From assembly GCA_016210565.1 (NCBI GenBank), contig JACQUA010000410.1:1-52788 (forward strand): a DNA stretch of 52,788 nucleotides, written 5' to 3'. Shown one piece after another: positions 33,374 to 42,004 of this stretch. The position numbers were made by a program, and so were the translations under genes. A model generated the notes under the pieces. The model made no database searches and was not told the DNA's origin. It saw only the letters and a program-made list of their open reading frames with translations. Position 1 is the first letter of the stretch, and the number at the start of each line of letters is the position of its first letter. This DNA is from Chloroflexota bacterium. Lineage in GTDB: Bacteria > Chloroflexota > Dehalococcoidia > JACQUA01.

Positions 33374-34561
33374 ATGTCCACGCTACTAACGCGTCCGTTA
33401 CTCGCGCTTCTCGCAGCAATCACCGTTATGTCATGCAGCCCGGCCCCCACGCCGGGACCAACGCCGGGACCGGCGCCCACCGTTAAGGTCGCTCCCGCGC
33501 CAACCCAGGCCCCGGCTCAAAAACCGGCGGCCACGGCCGCCCCCGCGACCCCGGCGCCCAAACCGGCCGTCAAGTCAGAAACGCCTTTCTATCAGGGGAA
33601 GACCATAGAACTGACCGTGGATTCATCCGCCGGCGGCGGCACCGATACCGTGGGGAGGATTACCGCGGCGCATCTCCCCAGGTTCATTCCCGGAAACCCC
33701 CGGATGATCGTCCTCAACAGGGGCGGGGCGGCAGGTACCGTGGGAAATAACATATGGTATGAAAAAGCCAAGCCGGACGGGTTTGCCCTGATCCAGAACG
33801 GGTCCTCCCCCATTTCCATGCAACAAAGGCGCCGCGAGATAGTCGCCTTCGACCTGACCAAATACGAGTACGTTGGCAGCATCTCGCGCAGCAGCAGCAT
33901 AGTCATGATCCGCAAGGGGACCAGAGACCGCCTCACCGACACTTCGGCCAAACCGGTCTTCGTCGGCAGCACCAGCGGTGACGAGACCTGGCAGATCATA
34001 CCCATGTTCGGCAAGGAACTCCTGGGCTGGAACCTCCGCTGGCTCACCGGCATAGGCACCTCCAACGAGCTCGAACTGGCCTTCCGCCGGGGCGAAGTGG
34101 ACGTCATGGGGACCTCCAACGCCTACGTGATCCGCCGTCTGATCCAGGAAAACGTGGGCGAACCCCTGGCCTACCTCGGGACCGTGAAAGACGGCAAATT
34201 CACGCGGCGGCCCGATTTCCCCGACGTACCGACGTTTGAAGAGGTCCTGGGCAATAGGAAACCAACGGCCGTCCAATGGCAGGCATACATGGCCTGGATG
34301 GGTTCCGGCCTCGTCGACAAGACCCTGGCGGCGCCCCCCAGAACGCCGGACAACGTCATGGCCATCCTGACCGATGCTTTCACCAAAATGTCCAAAGACC
34401 CCCGGTTTGACAAAGTGGTCAGGGACACCGTGAGCGAAGCCTATGATATTGTCGTTGGGAAGGAAGTGCAGAGCCTGATGAAGCAGATCGTGGACGTGTC
34501 TCCCGAGGTCCTGGCCTATCCGCAGGAATTGCAGCGCAAGTTCGGCCTGGTCAGCAAGTAG
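33374..34561 (+). CDS. TctC/Bug-family substrate-binding lipoprotein (TctC2)
   Basis: Binding lipoprotein of 395 residues with lipobox VMS-Cys21, then a Pro/Ala/Thr tether of about 50 residues. The receptor domain FYQGKTIELTVDSSAGGGTD, LELAFRRGEVDVMGTSNAYV, KFTRRPDFPDVPTFEEVLG and APPRTPDNVMAIL aligns well with TctC1 by eye, so the two are paralogues. ATG 33374 follows AAGGAGG. TctA/TctB membrane genes are missing here too. Its TAG stop is followed at once by an 8-bp-stem hairpin (34562-34583). Confidence 0.86.
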   Translation: MSTLLTRPLLALLAAITVMSCSPAPTPGPTPGPAPTVKVAPAPTQAPAQKPAATAAPATPAPKPAVKSETPFYQGKTIELTVDSSAGGGTDTVGRITAAHLPRFIPGNPRMIVLNRGGAAGTVGNNIWYEKAKPDGFALIQNGSSPISMQQRRREIVAFDLTKYEYVGSISRSSSIVMIRKGTRDRLTDTSAKPVFVGSTSGDETWQIIPMFGKELLGWNLRWLTGIGTSNELELAFRRGEVDVMGTSNAYVIRRLIQENVGEPLAYLGTVKDGKFTRRPDFPDVPTFEEVLGNRKPTAVQWQAYMAWMGSGLVDKTLAAPPRTPDNVMAILTDAFTKMSKDPRFDKVVRDTVSEAYDIVVGKEVQSLMKQIVDVSPEVLAYPQELQRKFGLVSK

Positions 34562-34583
34562 GGGCGGACCTGTGTGTCCGCCC
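34562..34583 (+). terminator. hairpin directly after the TctC2 stop
   Basis: GGGCGGAC-CTGTGT-GTCCGCCC: perfect 8-bp stem and 6-base loop, starting at the base after the TAG. No T tract. A CGACACC-type repeat follows near 34650-34700. Confidence 0.45.
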
Positions 34584-34700
34584 GCCTGTGCGTCGGCCCG
34601 CCCGCCCGTAGCGACGGGGCTTGCCCCCGCCGCCACGGGCCGGTCGCCAGGGCGTCGAGACCCGCAAGCGTTCGACACCCACAAGGGTTGTCGCTACGGC

Positions 34701-34729
34701 TTGCAGCGAACAGCACGAACGGCTAGAAT
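34701..34729 (+). promoter_or_regulatory. sigma-70 type promoter for SBP5
   Basis: TTGCAG at 34701-34706 and TAGAAT at 34724-34729, spacer 17 bases. The predicted start near 34736 leaves a leader of about 66 bases. Confidence 0.55.
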
Positions 34730-34801
34730 ATCCGTACGGGGCGCGTGGTACGTGCCCCTGTCCCTCCGGGGAATAGAACCTATCTGGAAGGAAGGTACAG
34801 A

Positions 34802-35965
34802 ATGAGACGATTACTACTGGCAACGATAGCGGCCATGATGCTCGCTGCAACTCTCGCCACGGCCTGCGCGCCGCAGGCGCCGCCGGTCGCCCCTGCCCCA
34901 CCTCCGGCAGCCGGTGCGGCCCCGGCCGGGACCGCCCGGGAAGCGTGGCAGACGCAATGGGAAAACCTGAAAGCAGGCGCCAGGAAAGAGGGCGTCATCG
35001 TCGTGGTCAGCGGCGCCGCGGCCGCCATGCGCAGCGTCGGCATGGACAAGCACCTGAGCGATCAATTCGGCGTCACCCTGGAGTTCACGGCGGGACTGCC
35101 GTCTGAGGTCATCCCCAAGATACTGGCCGAGCGCCGCGCCGGCCTGTACCTCGAGGACATCGTCCTGACCGGCGGCGCCAATGCCATCGGCCATCTCAAG
35201 CCGGCCGGCGTCCTGGAGAACCTGGACCAGATACTATTCTTGCCGGAGGCTATCGACCCCAAGGCCTGGTACATCGGAGAGATTCCCTTTGTTGACAAGG
35301 AACACACCTCCGTGGCAACGCTTGCCATAGCCAAGGCAAATATCACGATAAACACCTCCATGGTCAACCGCGACGAAATCAAGTCGTACAACGACCTCCT
35401 TAACCCCAAATGGAAGGGGAAGATAGTGCTGACCGATCCGACCAAGGCCGGCGGCGGCAACGCCTTCTTCGCTTCCATGGCCGGAGGCCTCATGGACCTG
35501 AACTTCATGAGAGAACTGGGCAAGCAGCAGCCGGTCATCGGCAGAAACGACAGGCTCAATGCGGAAGTGGTGGCCAAGGGGAAATACCCCATACTGCTGG
35601 GCGGCCGGGAAGAAATAGCCAAGGAGTTCGTCGATGCCGGCGCGCCCCTGGAGCTCATCATCCCGAAAGAGGGGACTTATACCACAGCCAGCAGTTCGGT
35701 GGTCACCATGCTCAAGAATGCGCCGCACCCCAACGCCGCCAGGCTAATAGCCAACTGGCTGCTCACCACGGAAGGCGGCATATTCCTGTCCAAGGCCTAT
35801 GGCGGCCACAGCGCCAGGGTTGACGTACCCACTGAGTGGGTCCTGCCCTCGCAGGTGCGCCAGCCGGGGGTGAAGTACCTCAGGACCGACAGCGAGGAAT
35901 ACGCCGTCAAGCAAAACGAATACCAGAAAGTAGCGGCGGAGATGTACGCCGAGCTGTTGAAATAG
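34802..35965 (+). CDS. solute-binding lipoprotein (SBP5)
   Basis: Type-2 binding lipoprotein of 387 residues with lipobox ATA-Cys22 and an Ala/Pro tether. ATG 34802 is preceded by AAGGAAGG; the in-frame GTG at 34745 gives no signal peptide. It is a side branch of the SBP4/6/7 group: AGLPSEVIPKILAERRAGLY replaces SGRPAEF, and VLTGGANAIGHLKPAGVLEN replaces LIGGA.TGLDVLKPAG, so the binding cleft probably differs. WKGKIVLTDPTKAGGGN, VVAKGKYPILL, NAPHPNAARLIANWLLTTEG and HSARVDVPTEW are conserved. It lies between TctC2 and MmgE/PrpD 4. The TAG stop opens a TCAGC repeat. Confidence 0.87.
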   Translation: MRRLLLATIAAMMLAATLATACAPQAPPVAPAPPPAAGAAPAGTAREAWQTQWENLKAGARKEGVIVVVSGAAAAMRSVGMDKHLSDQFGVTLEFTAGLPSEVIPKILAERRAGLYLEDIVLTGGANAIGHLKPAGVLENLDQILFLPEAIDPKAWYIGEIPFVDKEHTSVATLAIAKANITINTSMVNRDEIKSYNDLLNPKWKGKIVLTDPTKAGGGNAFFASMAGGLMDLNFMRELGKQQPVIGRNDRLNAEVVAKGKYPILLGGREEIAKEFVDAGAPLELIIPKEGTYTTASSSVVTMLKNAPHPNAARLIANWLLTTEGGIFLSKAYGGHSARVDVPTEWVLPSQVRQPGVKYLRTDSEEYAVKQNEYQKVAAEMYAELLK

Positions 35966-36185
35966 CTTTCAGCAGTCAGCTTTCAGCCGTCAGCGGCCGG
36001 GCGTAGCGGCGAGGTTCCCTCGCCGGGGCGGGCGCGGAGACCGCGCCCCTACGGATTGTGCCTTTTCATCCTTCCTGGTACGCCATCGGCATTCGTGATG
36101 CAGTCAATCATTCGTCATTCGGACTTCGTCATTCGTCATTGATTCGTCATTCGAGTTTAGTCATTCGTCATTTCGGTTCCGGCCT
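35966..36185. repeat. chain of dispersed repeats
   Basis: TCAGC units (35968-35995), a palindromic GTAGCGGCGAGG / GGGCGCGGAGACCGCGCCC block (about 36000-36055), a TTTTCATCCTT fragment (36061), then ATTCGTCATT repeats in both variants (36090-36175). The Met start of MmgE/PrpD 4 follows without a strong RBS. Confidence 0.65.
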
Positions 36186-36209
36186 GTCCGAGTCAGGATT
36201 TTCCCAGTT

Positions 36210-37598
36210 ATGCCTGTTCGTGACCAGATCGCCAGTTTCTGTTACGACGTGAGGTTTGAGGACCTGCCCCGGGACGTCGTTGAATTCACGCGGCTTCTGA
36301 TCACGGACCAGATCGGCCTGACTATTGCCGGCTCCAGGGCCTACCTCAAAGTCGGCGATGCGGATATTGCCGGGTTTTTCAAGGCGCTCGGCGGAACGCC
36401 CGAATCCAGTCTCGTCGCCGAGGGCTGCAAAGTCCCCTCAATAAACGCCGCTCTCTCCAACACAGCGATCAGCTTCGGCGGATTCGACGGGCTGCACCGG
36501 TCCGCCGTGCACCTGCCCTGTTGCTTGATACCGGCGACAGTCGCTGTCGCCGAAAAGCAGCGCGCCAGCGGCCGGGACCTGATTCTGGCCACGGTCATCG
36601 GGGCCGAGGTCATTGTGAGGGTCGCCGCGGCGCTGGGATCCAGCAACGCCTACAACTTGGGTTTTCATCCCACTTCTCTTTCCGCCCCCTTCGGCTGCGC
36701 CATGGCCGCCGGCAAGCTCCTGGGACTGGGGCGGCAGACCCTGGCCGACGCCCTGAGCATCGCCGCCGTTCAAGCGGCCGGCTCCTCCCTCTGGCCCCAG
36801 GAACAGCGCGCCTCCCGCACCGTGAGGGTCCAGGTTGGCCGGGCCGCCCAGAGCGGCGTCATGGCCGCCTTGCTGGCGCAGGCGGGGGTGGCGGGTACCG
36901 GCCGGATTTTCGAAGACCCCCGGGGGTTCCTGGCCGGCCATTCCGCCAGCCCGGACCCGGCGAAGCTGACTGAGGGGCTGGGGACCGTGTACGAAATCCC
37001 AAACACCACCTTAAAAAGGTTCGGCGCCGGAATATACATCATTCCCGGCATGGAAGCCCTCCTGGAAATCCTTCAGGAAAACGGTATCCGGGCCGGGGAC
37101 ATAGCCCACATGACCTATGGACTCCCCCCTTCGGTGATGCCCCTGGTCGGCGGCCCGGAATACCCCACCAGCGCCTCAGCGAGTGTCAGCACCCGCTACG
37201 TGCTGGCCGTGACCGCCTACAAGGGGGAAGAGGGGATGTTGTTCAACCGGGACTACCGGTCCGAGGCCAACCTGCAAGACCCGCGACATCAGGCGCTATT
37301 CAAATTGATTGATGTGGTGGCCGAACCGGAACTGGGCAAGCTGTCCCTCGGGAACTGGCCGTGCGTGCTTTCTGTTACCACAAAGGATGGCAGAGAGTTC
37401 CGCAAGTTCCACGATGAGCCGGCGAAGGGAGAGCCGGGTAATCCTTTTACGCCAGCCGAGATAGAGGCCCGCTTCAGCAAGGTGGTGGCGCCGGTGCTGC
37501 TGTTGCAAAGGGCCGACCGGATGCTCGAAATCCTGCGGCAGTTGGAAAACGTGCCGGACGTGTCGGAACTGGCCGGCCACATGGGGAACAACCCGTAG
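36210..37598 (+). CDS. MmgE/PrpD family protein (paralogue 4)
   Basis: Cytoplasmic protein of 462 residues of the same subgroup as copies 1, 3 and 5 (PVRDQIASFCYDVRFEDLPR). The loop FGGFDGLHRSAVHLPCCLIP gives Asp93, His96 and His101; GFHPTSLSAPFGCAMAAGKL follows. The segment after it (SSLWPQEQRASRTVRVQVGRA) differs from copies 1 and 3 and may affect specificity. ATG 36210 has only a weak RBS (CAGTT). The protein ends in Pro-stop encoded CCG-TAG at the edge of a CGACACCC hairpin, so its last residues may be set by the repeat. Between SBP5 and SBP6; substrate unknown. Confidence 0.86.
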   Translation: MPVRDQIASFCYDVRFEDLPRDVVEFTRLLITDQIGLTIAGSRAYLKVGDADIAGFFKALGGTPESSLVAEGCKVPSINAALSNTAISFGGFDGLHRSAVHLPCCLIPATVAVAEKQRASGRDLILATVIGAEVIVRVAAALGSSNAYNLGFHPTSLSAPFGCAMAAGKLLGLGRQTLADALSIAAVQAAGSSLWPQEQRASRTVRVQVGRAAQSGVMAALLAQAGVAGTGRIFEDPRGFLAGHSASPDPAKLTEGLGTVYEIPNTTLKRFGAGIYIIPGMEALLEILQENGIRAGDIAHMTYGLPPSVMPLVGGPEYPTSASASVSTRYVLAVTAYKGEEGMLFNRDYRSEANLQDPRHQALFKLIDVVAEPELGKLSLGNWPCVLSVTTKDGREFRKFHDEPAKGEPGNPFTPAEIEARFSKVVAPVLLLQRADRMLEILRQLENVPDVSELAGHMGNNP

Positions 37599-37619
37599 CG
37601 ACACCCCTTGCGGGTGTCG
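37599..37619 (+). terminator. CGACACCC hairpin directly after the MmgE/PrpD 4 stop
   Basis: CGACACCC-CTTGC-GGGTGTCG: perfect 8-bp stem and 5-base loop, starting at the base after the TAG. The same hairpin follows the CapA stop at 51184-51204, and relatives lie near 3035 and 34660. No T tract. Confidence 0.5.
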
Positions 37620-37836
37620 AGGTTTAAAGGTTTGAAGCCTTGCAGGGTGGGGTCGTCGTCGCAGCCGAAGGGTGGGCTAAGCGTCCCGACGGCATCGGGA
37701 CGCGAACCCACCGTTCCCCCGGTCCCGTGGGCAACGTCGTTCTCAATTCCTGCCGCCCCGCCGGCGGGCGAACACATCCCGACAAGTCGGGACCCCTGCG
37801 GTGGCGGGGCAACAACACTTGAAAGGAACCAGACAA

Positions 37837-39009
37837 ATGAAATCGTTGTGGATTTGGTGTGTAGTTCTCATTCTAGCTTTACTGCTCGTCGCGGCGGCCT
37901 GCGCCCCCCGGGAAGTCCCGGGACCGGCCGTCGCTCCGACCCCGGCCGCAACTTCGGCCGGGCCCGCCCCCTCGATCCAGGGCAAGGACACCTGGCAGGT
38001 AGAATGGGACAAGCTCCGGGAGGCGGCAAAAAGAGAGGGGACCGTCGTGATTTACAGCAACATCGGCCCTAACGTCCGTCAGGCCCTGTCCGAAGCCGTG
38101 AAACAGAACTTCGGCATCGGGATAGAGTTTATTTCCGGAAGACCCGCCGAATTCGGCCCCAGGATACTGGCCGAGCGCCGCGCCGGCCTGTACACCGGAG
38201 ACCTGCTGATCGGCGGCGCCGGGACGGGGCTGGACGTTCTCAAACCTGCCGGCGTTCTCGCACCCCTGGACCCGGTGATATTCCTGCCCGAGGCCCTGGA
38301 CCCCAAAGCCTGGTACGCCGGGCGCCTCCTGTGGATCGACACCGACCACTATATCCTCTCATTCATCGCCAGCCCCCAGGCGCCGATACTCATCAACACA
38401 GACATGGTGAAGCCTGATGAAGTCAAGTCGTACCGGGACCTTCTCAATCCCAAATGGAAAGGGAAGATGGTAATGAACGACCCCTCCGTCGGCGGCGCCG
38501 GCAACGGATTCTTCAGCGCGGTGGCCGAAGGCCTCATGGACCTGAACTACCTCCGCGAGCTCGCCAAACAGGAGATATTGATCACGAAGGATGAGCGTCT
38601 TATGGCCGAGTGGGTGGCCCGGGGCAAATATCCGCTGGCGCTGGCTGTCAGCGCCGACAACACTACGGAATTCATCGTCGCCGGAGCGCCTGTGGACCTG
38701 GTTACTCCCGCCGAGGGCACCTATGTTTCGGCCAGCACCGGAAGCGTTCTGTTGCTCGACAAGCCTCCGCACCCCAACGCCGCAAGACTGATGATAAACT
38801 GGCTGCTCACCAGAGAAGGAGGCGCCGTAATGGCGAAGGGCATGGGCGCCCAGAGCGCCAGGGTGGACGTGCCTACGGACTTCCTTTTCCCGACGCGGGT
38901 CCGCAAGCCAGGGGTTAAATACATAGCCACCGACTATCAGGAATACATCATCAAAAAGAACGAATACCTGAAGGTAGCCCGGGAAGTCTTCGCGGCCTCC
39001 CTGAAGTAG
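37837..39009 (+). CDS. solute-binding lipoprotein (SBP6)
   Basis: Type-2 binding lipoprotein of 390 residues with lipobox AAA-Cys22 and a Pro/Ala tether. ATG 37837 follows AAAGGA. It is very close to SBP4 and SBP7: SGRPAEFGPRILAERRAGLY, LIGGAGTGLDVLKPAGVLAP, LNPKWKGKMVMNDPSVGGAG, WVARGKYPLALAV and QSARVDVPTDFLFPTRV. It lies between MmgE/PrpD 4 and 5, in the fully alternating part of the cluster. The TAG stop is followed by GCGCAG..CTGCGC, the degenerate left end of the element at 39010-39155. Confidence 0.87.
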   Translation: MKSLWIWCVVLILALLLVAAACAPREVPGPAVAPTPAATSAGPAPSIQGKDTWQVEWDKLREAAKREGTVVIYSNIGPNVRQALSEAVKQNFGIGIEFISGRPAEFGPRILAERRAGLYTGDLLIGGAGTGLDVLKPAGVLAPLDPVIFLPEALDPKAWYAGRLLWIDTDHYILSFIASPQAPILINTDMVKPDEVKSYRDLLNPKWKGKMVMNDPSVGGAGNGFFSAVAEGLMDLNYLRELAKQEILITKDERLMAEWVARGKYPLALAVSADNTTEFIVAGAPVDLVTPAEGTYVSASTGSVLLLDKPPHPNAARLMINWLLTREGGAVMAKGMGAQSARVDVPTDFLFPTRVRKPGVKYIATDYQEYIIKKNEYLKVAREVFAASLK

Positions 39010-39160
39010 GCCGCGTGGCGCAGTGCGTCCCTGCCTGCGCACGGTTGCTTTCATCCTTGATGGCGCTCGGTCCGCCAGACATGGAAGATTGATTCGTCAT
39101 TCGGACTTCGTCATTAGTACAACGGCTCACAGGCGCGGTGGCCTGTGGTACCGTTTGGTC
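39010..39160. repeat. shorter relative of the 33070-33343 element
   Basis: It contains TTTCATCCTTGATGGCGCT.GGTC.GCCAG.CATGGA.GATTG (39048-39090), matching the inverted inner repeat at 33252-33297, and a right end CACAGGCGCGGTGGCCTGTGG near 39130. ATTCGTCATT repeats are inserted or appended (39091-39178). Confidence 0.6.
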
Positions 39161-39257
39161 ATTCGTCATTCGTCATTTCGTCTGGTGGGTTCGCGCACCA
39201 GCCACCCCACACACTGACCCCATGTGCGCTTAACCCACCCTACCTGGGAGGTGAACC

Positions 39258-40658
39258 GTGGCAATCCGTGACCAGATGGCCGACTTCTGTTTCAACCTCA
39301 AGTTCGAAGACCTGCCGCCTGACGTTGTCGAGTTCACCCGGCTCCTCATCATGGACCAGGTCGGCCTGACGGTCGCCGCCGCCACCCTCAATCCCGAGGT
39401 GGAACGCCTGGGCATCCCCCGGTTCAACCGGGAAATGGGGGGAACGGAAGAGTCCTCCCTGGTGACGCAGGGCTGCAAGGTGCCCTGCCTCAACGCCGTT
39501 TTCTCCAATACCATGATCGGCTTCGGCGGCTTCGACGGCATGCACCGCGCCGCCATCCATCTCCCCTGCTGCCTGATCGCCGCCGCCATTGCTGTAGCCG
39601 AGAGACAGCACGCCGGCGGCAGGGACCTCATCCTGGCGACGGTCGCCGGGGCTGAGGTTATCGCCAGGGTAGCCGCCGCGCTGGGCGCGAGCAATCTCTA
39701 CGCCCGGGGTTTTCACCCCACCAGTATCAGCGGCCCCATCGGCTGCGCCGCAGCCGCCGGCAAACTCCTCGGACTGTCGGCGGACGGGCTGGCCCAGGCC
39801 ATCAGCATCGCCGCAGTCCACGGGGCCGGCGCCCGTCCCTGGACGGAAACCCCCAGGCACCCGCACACCCAGAGAATCCAGGTCGGCCGCGCCTCTCAGA
39901 GCGGGGTGCTGGCCGCCCTGCTGTCCCAACTGGGCGTGGTTGGCATCCGCGGCATATTCGAAGACCCCCAGGGGTTCCTGACGGGGCATTCGGCCAACCC
40001 CGACCCGGCGAAGCTGACGGAAGACCTCGGCAAGGTGTTCGAAATCAAATACATCACCCTGAAGAGATTCGGCGTCGGCATATACATCATCCCCGGCATC
40101 GAGGCCCTCCTCTCCCTGATGCGGGAGCACCGGATACGGCCTGACAACATCGCCGGCATGACCTACAAGCTCCCGACGGCCGTCATCCCCCTCGTCGGCA
40201 GGCCAGGGTACCCGGCGGCGGGTTCCCTGGGCGGCTCCAGCCTGAGCTCAAAGTACGTGCTGGCCGTGGCGGCCTACAGCGACGAAGACGCCATGTCCTT
40301 CAGCCTTCGCCATAATACCGACGCCGCTTTGAAGGACCCCAGGCATATCGAGCTGTTCAAGCGCATCGACGTGGTCGCCGGGCCGGAGCTGGACCGGTTC
40401 TTCCCCGGTTCCTGGCCCTGCACTGTCATTGTCAGGACGAAGGAGGGCAGGGAGTTCAGCCGGTTCCACAACGGCACGGTGAAAGGGTCCCCGGAGAATC
40501 CCTTCACCCCTGAGGAAATGGAAAGCAGGTTCCGCAAGATCGTAACTCCCGAGTTGGGCAAGCAGAGGTGTGACCGGATGTTGGATCTCCTGCGCCGGCT
40601 GCCCGAGCTGAATGACATCTCCGAACTGGCGGAACTCATGGCCGGCGCCCGCCCGTAG
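39258..40658 (+). CDS. MmgE/PrpD family protein (paralogue 5)
   Basis: Cytoplasmic protein of 466 residues, same subgroup (AIRDQMADFCFNLKFEDLPP). The loop FGGFDGMHRAAIHLPCCLIA gives Asp93, His96 and His101; GFHPTSISGPIGCAAAAGKLLGL follows, then PWTETPRHPHTQRIQVGRA. By eye it is closest to copy 4 in the active-site loop (HLPCCLI). GTG 39258 has GGGAGG seven bases upstream. It ends Pro-stop (CCG-TAG) at the edge of a GTAGGGGCGCG repeat. No binding-protein gene follows it; the next gene is the Uma2-like nuclease. Substrate unknown. Confidence 0.86.
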   Translation: MAIRDQMADFCFNLKFEDLPPDVVEFTRLLIMDQVGLTVAAATLNPEVERLGIPRFNREMGGTEESSLVTQGCKVPCLNAVFSNTMIGFGGFDGMHRAAIHLPCCLIAAAIAVAERQHAGGRDLILATVAGAEVIARVAAALGASNLYARGFHPTSISGPIGCAAAAGKLLGLSADGLAQAISIAAVHGAGARPWTETPRHPHTQRIQVGRASQSGVLAALLSQLGVVGIRGIFEDPQGFLTGHSANPDPAKLTEDLGKVFEIKYITLKRFGVGIYIIPGIEALLSLMREHRIRPDNIAGMTYKLPTAVIPLVGRPGYPAAGSLGGSSLSSKYVLAVAAYSDEDAMSFSLRHNTDAALKDPRHIELFKRIDVVAGPELDRFFPGSWPCTVIVRTKEGREFSRFHNGTVKGSPENPFTPEEMESRFRKIVTPELGKQRCDRMLDLLRRLPELNDISELAELMAGARP

Positions 40659-40677
40659 GGGCGCGCTCTCCGCGCCC
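40659..40677 (+). terminator. hairpin directly after the MmgE/PrpD 5 stop
   Basis: GGGCGCG-CTCTC-CGCGCCC: perfect 7-bp stem and 5-base loop, starting at the base after the TAG. Part of the GTAGGGGCGCG dispersed family. No T tract. Confidence 0.45.
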
Positions 40678-40699
40678 AAACCGTAGCGGCAGGCTGCCG

Positions 40700-40860
40700 C
40701 GTGCCGTGGTACGACAGGCGTCCCTGCCTGTCGCGTCCCCCAGCCCTGATTCCTGGCCGATCTGGCACGAGACCTATGCCGCCATGTCTAGAATTGGAAC
40801 CACGAATCAACACGAATAGACACGAATACATACCATTTCGTGTTAATTCGTGGTTCCCGT
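40700..40860. repeat. ACAGGC end plus ACCACGAAT hairpin
   Basis: A solitary GGTACGACAGGC..GCCTGTCGCG end (40707-40735) is followed by a hairpin with about 22-base arms: GGAACCACGAATCAACACGA at 40796 and the inverted TCGTGTTAATTCGTGGTTCC at 40839. The latter is the ACCACGAAT..AACACGAA family, also at 25098-25165 and 51213-51392. Confidence 0.7.
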
Positions 40861-40944
40861 CCTCAGTTCTATCTTCAGCCCCCGAACCCTCGACTGCCGA
40901 TGCGGAACGGGCCATAATGGTAACAACAACGGAGGAGAGCACCC

Positions 40945-41499
40945 ATGGTAAGGTCCGGCATCAAGTTCACCTACGAGGATTACAGGAGCCTGCCGGAGAG
41001 CGAAACCAAGCGCTACGAACTTCTGGAAGGAGAGCTGGTCGTGGCCCCTTCGCCCAACGAACGACATCAGTCTGTTTCCCGTAACCTGGAATTTCTTCTG
41101 TTCCAGTTCGTTAAGGACAACAACCTGGGAACCATTTACTTTGCATCGTTCGACGTGCACCTTGGTGACAATGTCCTCCAGCCGCACATCATGTATATCT
41201 CCCGGGACCGACTCAGCATCATCACCAGAGACGAAATACACGGCCCCCCCGACCTCGTTATCGAAACACTGTCCCCGGCCACCGCCGCCAGAGACCGCAA
41301 CATCAAGAGAACCGTCTATGCCCGGCGCGGCGTCCGCGAGCTCTGGATCGTCGACCCGGAGGGGGAGGCCATCGAGGTGGCGAAACTCGGCAAGGCCGGC
41401 CTTGAGACTACAGGTATCTACAAGAAGGGCGAAACCCTTCGTTCCCACGTGCTGCCGGGCTTCCGTCCTGACCTTCGTGAGGTCTTCCAGAAACCCTGA
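40945..41499 (+). CDS. Uma2/DUF820-family putative nuclease
   Basis: Protein of 184 residues with the Uma2 (DUF820) restriction-endonuclease-like fold: KFTYEDYRSLPESETKRYELLEGEL at the start, then VAPSPNERHQSVSRNLEFLL, GPPDLVIETLSPATAARDRNIKR, Y-A-RRGVRELWIVDPEG and the C-terminal LPGFRPDLREVF. The family usually has Q-P-D in the strand before the PD...E motif; here it reads QPHIMYIS, so the first acidic ligand is His. Activity may be altered or lost. ATG 40945 follows GGAGGAGA. These genes often multiply in cyanobacterial and chloroflexal genomes; the role is unknown. Confidence 0.82.
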   Translation: MVRSGIKFTYEDYRSLPESETKRYELLEGELVVAPSPNERHQSVSRNLEFLLFQFVKDNNLGTIYFASFDVHLGDNVLQPHIMYISRDRLSIITRDEIHGPPDLVIETLSPATAARDRNIKRTVYARRGVRELWIVDPEGEAIEVAKLGKAGLETTGIYKKGETLRSHVLPGFRPDLREVFQKP

Positions 41500-41836
41500 C
41501 CCCTGTAGGGCCGCGGTCTTCGCGCCCGAACCGTGGCGGCGCGGCACGCCGCGCCGCACCCCGGTACGACAGGCGTCCCTGCCTGTCGCGTCCTCCGTGC
41601 CTGTCGCGTCCTCCGTGCCCGTCGCGTCCTCCTTGCCTGTCGCGTCCTCCGTGCCCGTCGCACAGCAGCCCTGACGCTTTTCATTTCCCGTCCTGAAGCA
41701 GAGGAAGCAGATGAAGACTCCGGCCCCGCAATGACACATTGACGGCACATAGACGCCATCAATTCAATTGCCGGCGTCTGGAAGGACAGCGTGAAGTGCA
41801 GGGAACCGATCAGAACCATCAACGGCGCATTTTCAG
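41500..41836. other. 337-base gap with repeats, no gene
   Basis: It holds a GTAGGGCCGCGG / GCGGCGCGGCACGCCGCGCCGC palindromic block (41506-41558) and the 18-base tandem array at 41580-41661. From 41670 to 41836 I see nothing recognisable. Confidence 0.55.
41580..41661. repeat. 18-base tandem repeat, about five units
   Basis: Units TGCCTGTCGCGTCCTCCG with a T/C change at position 5 and a G/T change at the last base, directly after a TACGACAGGCGTCCC end of the ACAGGC family. Two units of the same array lie at about 49912-49940. Confidence 0.85.
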
Positions 41837-42004
41837 TCACTGCGTGGCGGAGCGAATCGGACGCCGAAGTCTTCTAAGTTCTTTCTGCAATCTCCCCGCC
41901 TTCTGCCTGACAGTTCTAATCTGGTCCTCGACCGAAAGGTCCTTTGTTTCTTCGAAATGCTTATCCCTGATCTTTCTGACTATCTCCACTGCGTTCACGA
42001 CCAT
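41837..42004 (-). CDS. putative antitoxin of a PIN toxin
   Basis: Fifty-five residues (VVNAVEIVRKIRDKHFEETK...), helical and rich in Lys/Arg at the C-terminus. ATG 42004 has GGGAGG nine bases upstream and lies inside the 3' end of the PIN gene, a 44-base overlap. Size, overlap and partner suggest the antitoxin of a toxin-first pair; no DNA-binding motif is obvious. Confidence 0.6.
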   Translation of the reverse strand: MVVNAVEIVRKIRDKHFEETKDLSVEDQIRTVRQKAGRLQKELRRLRRPIRSATQ

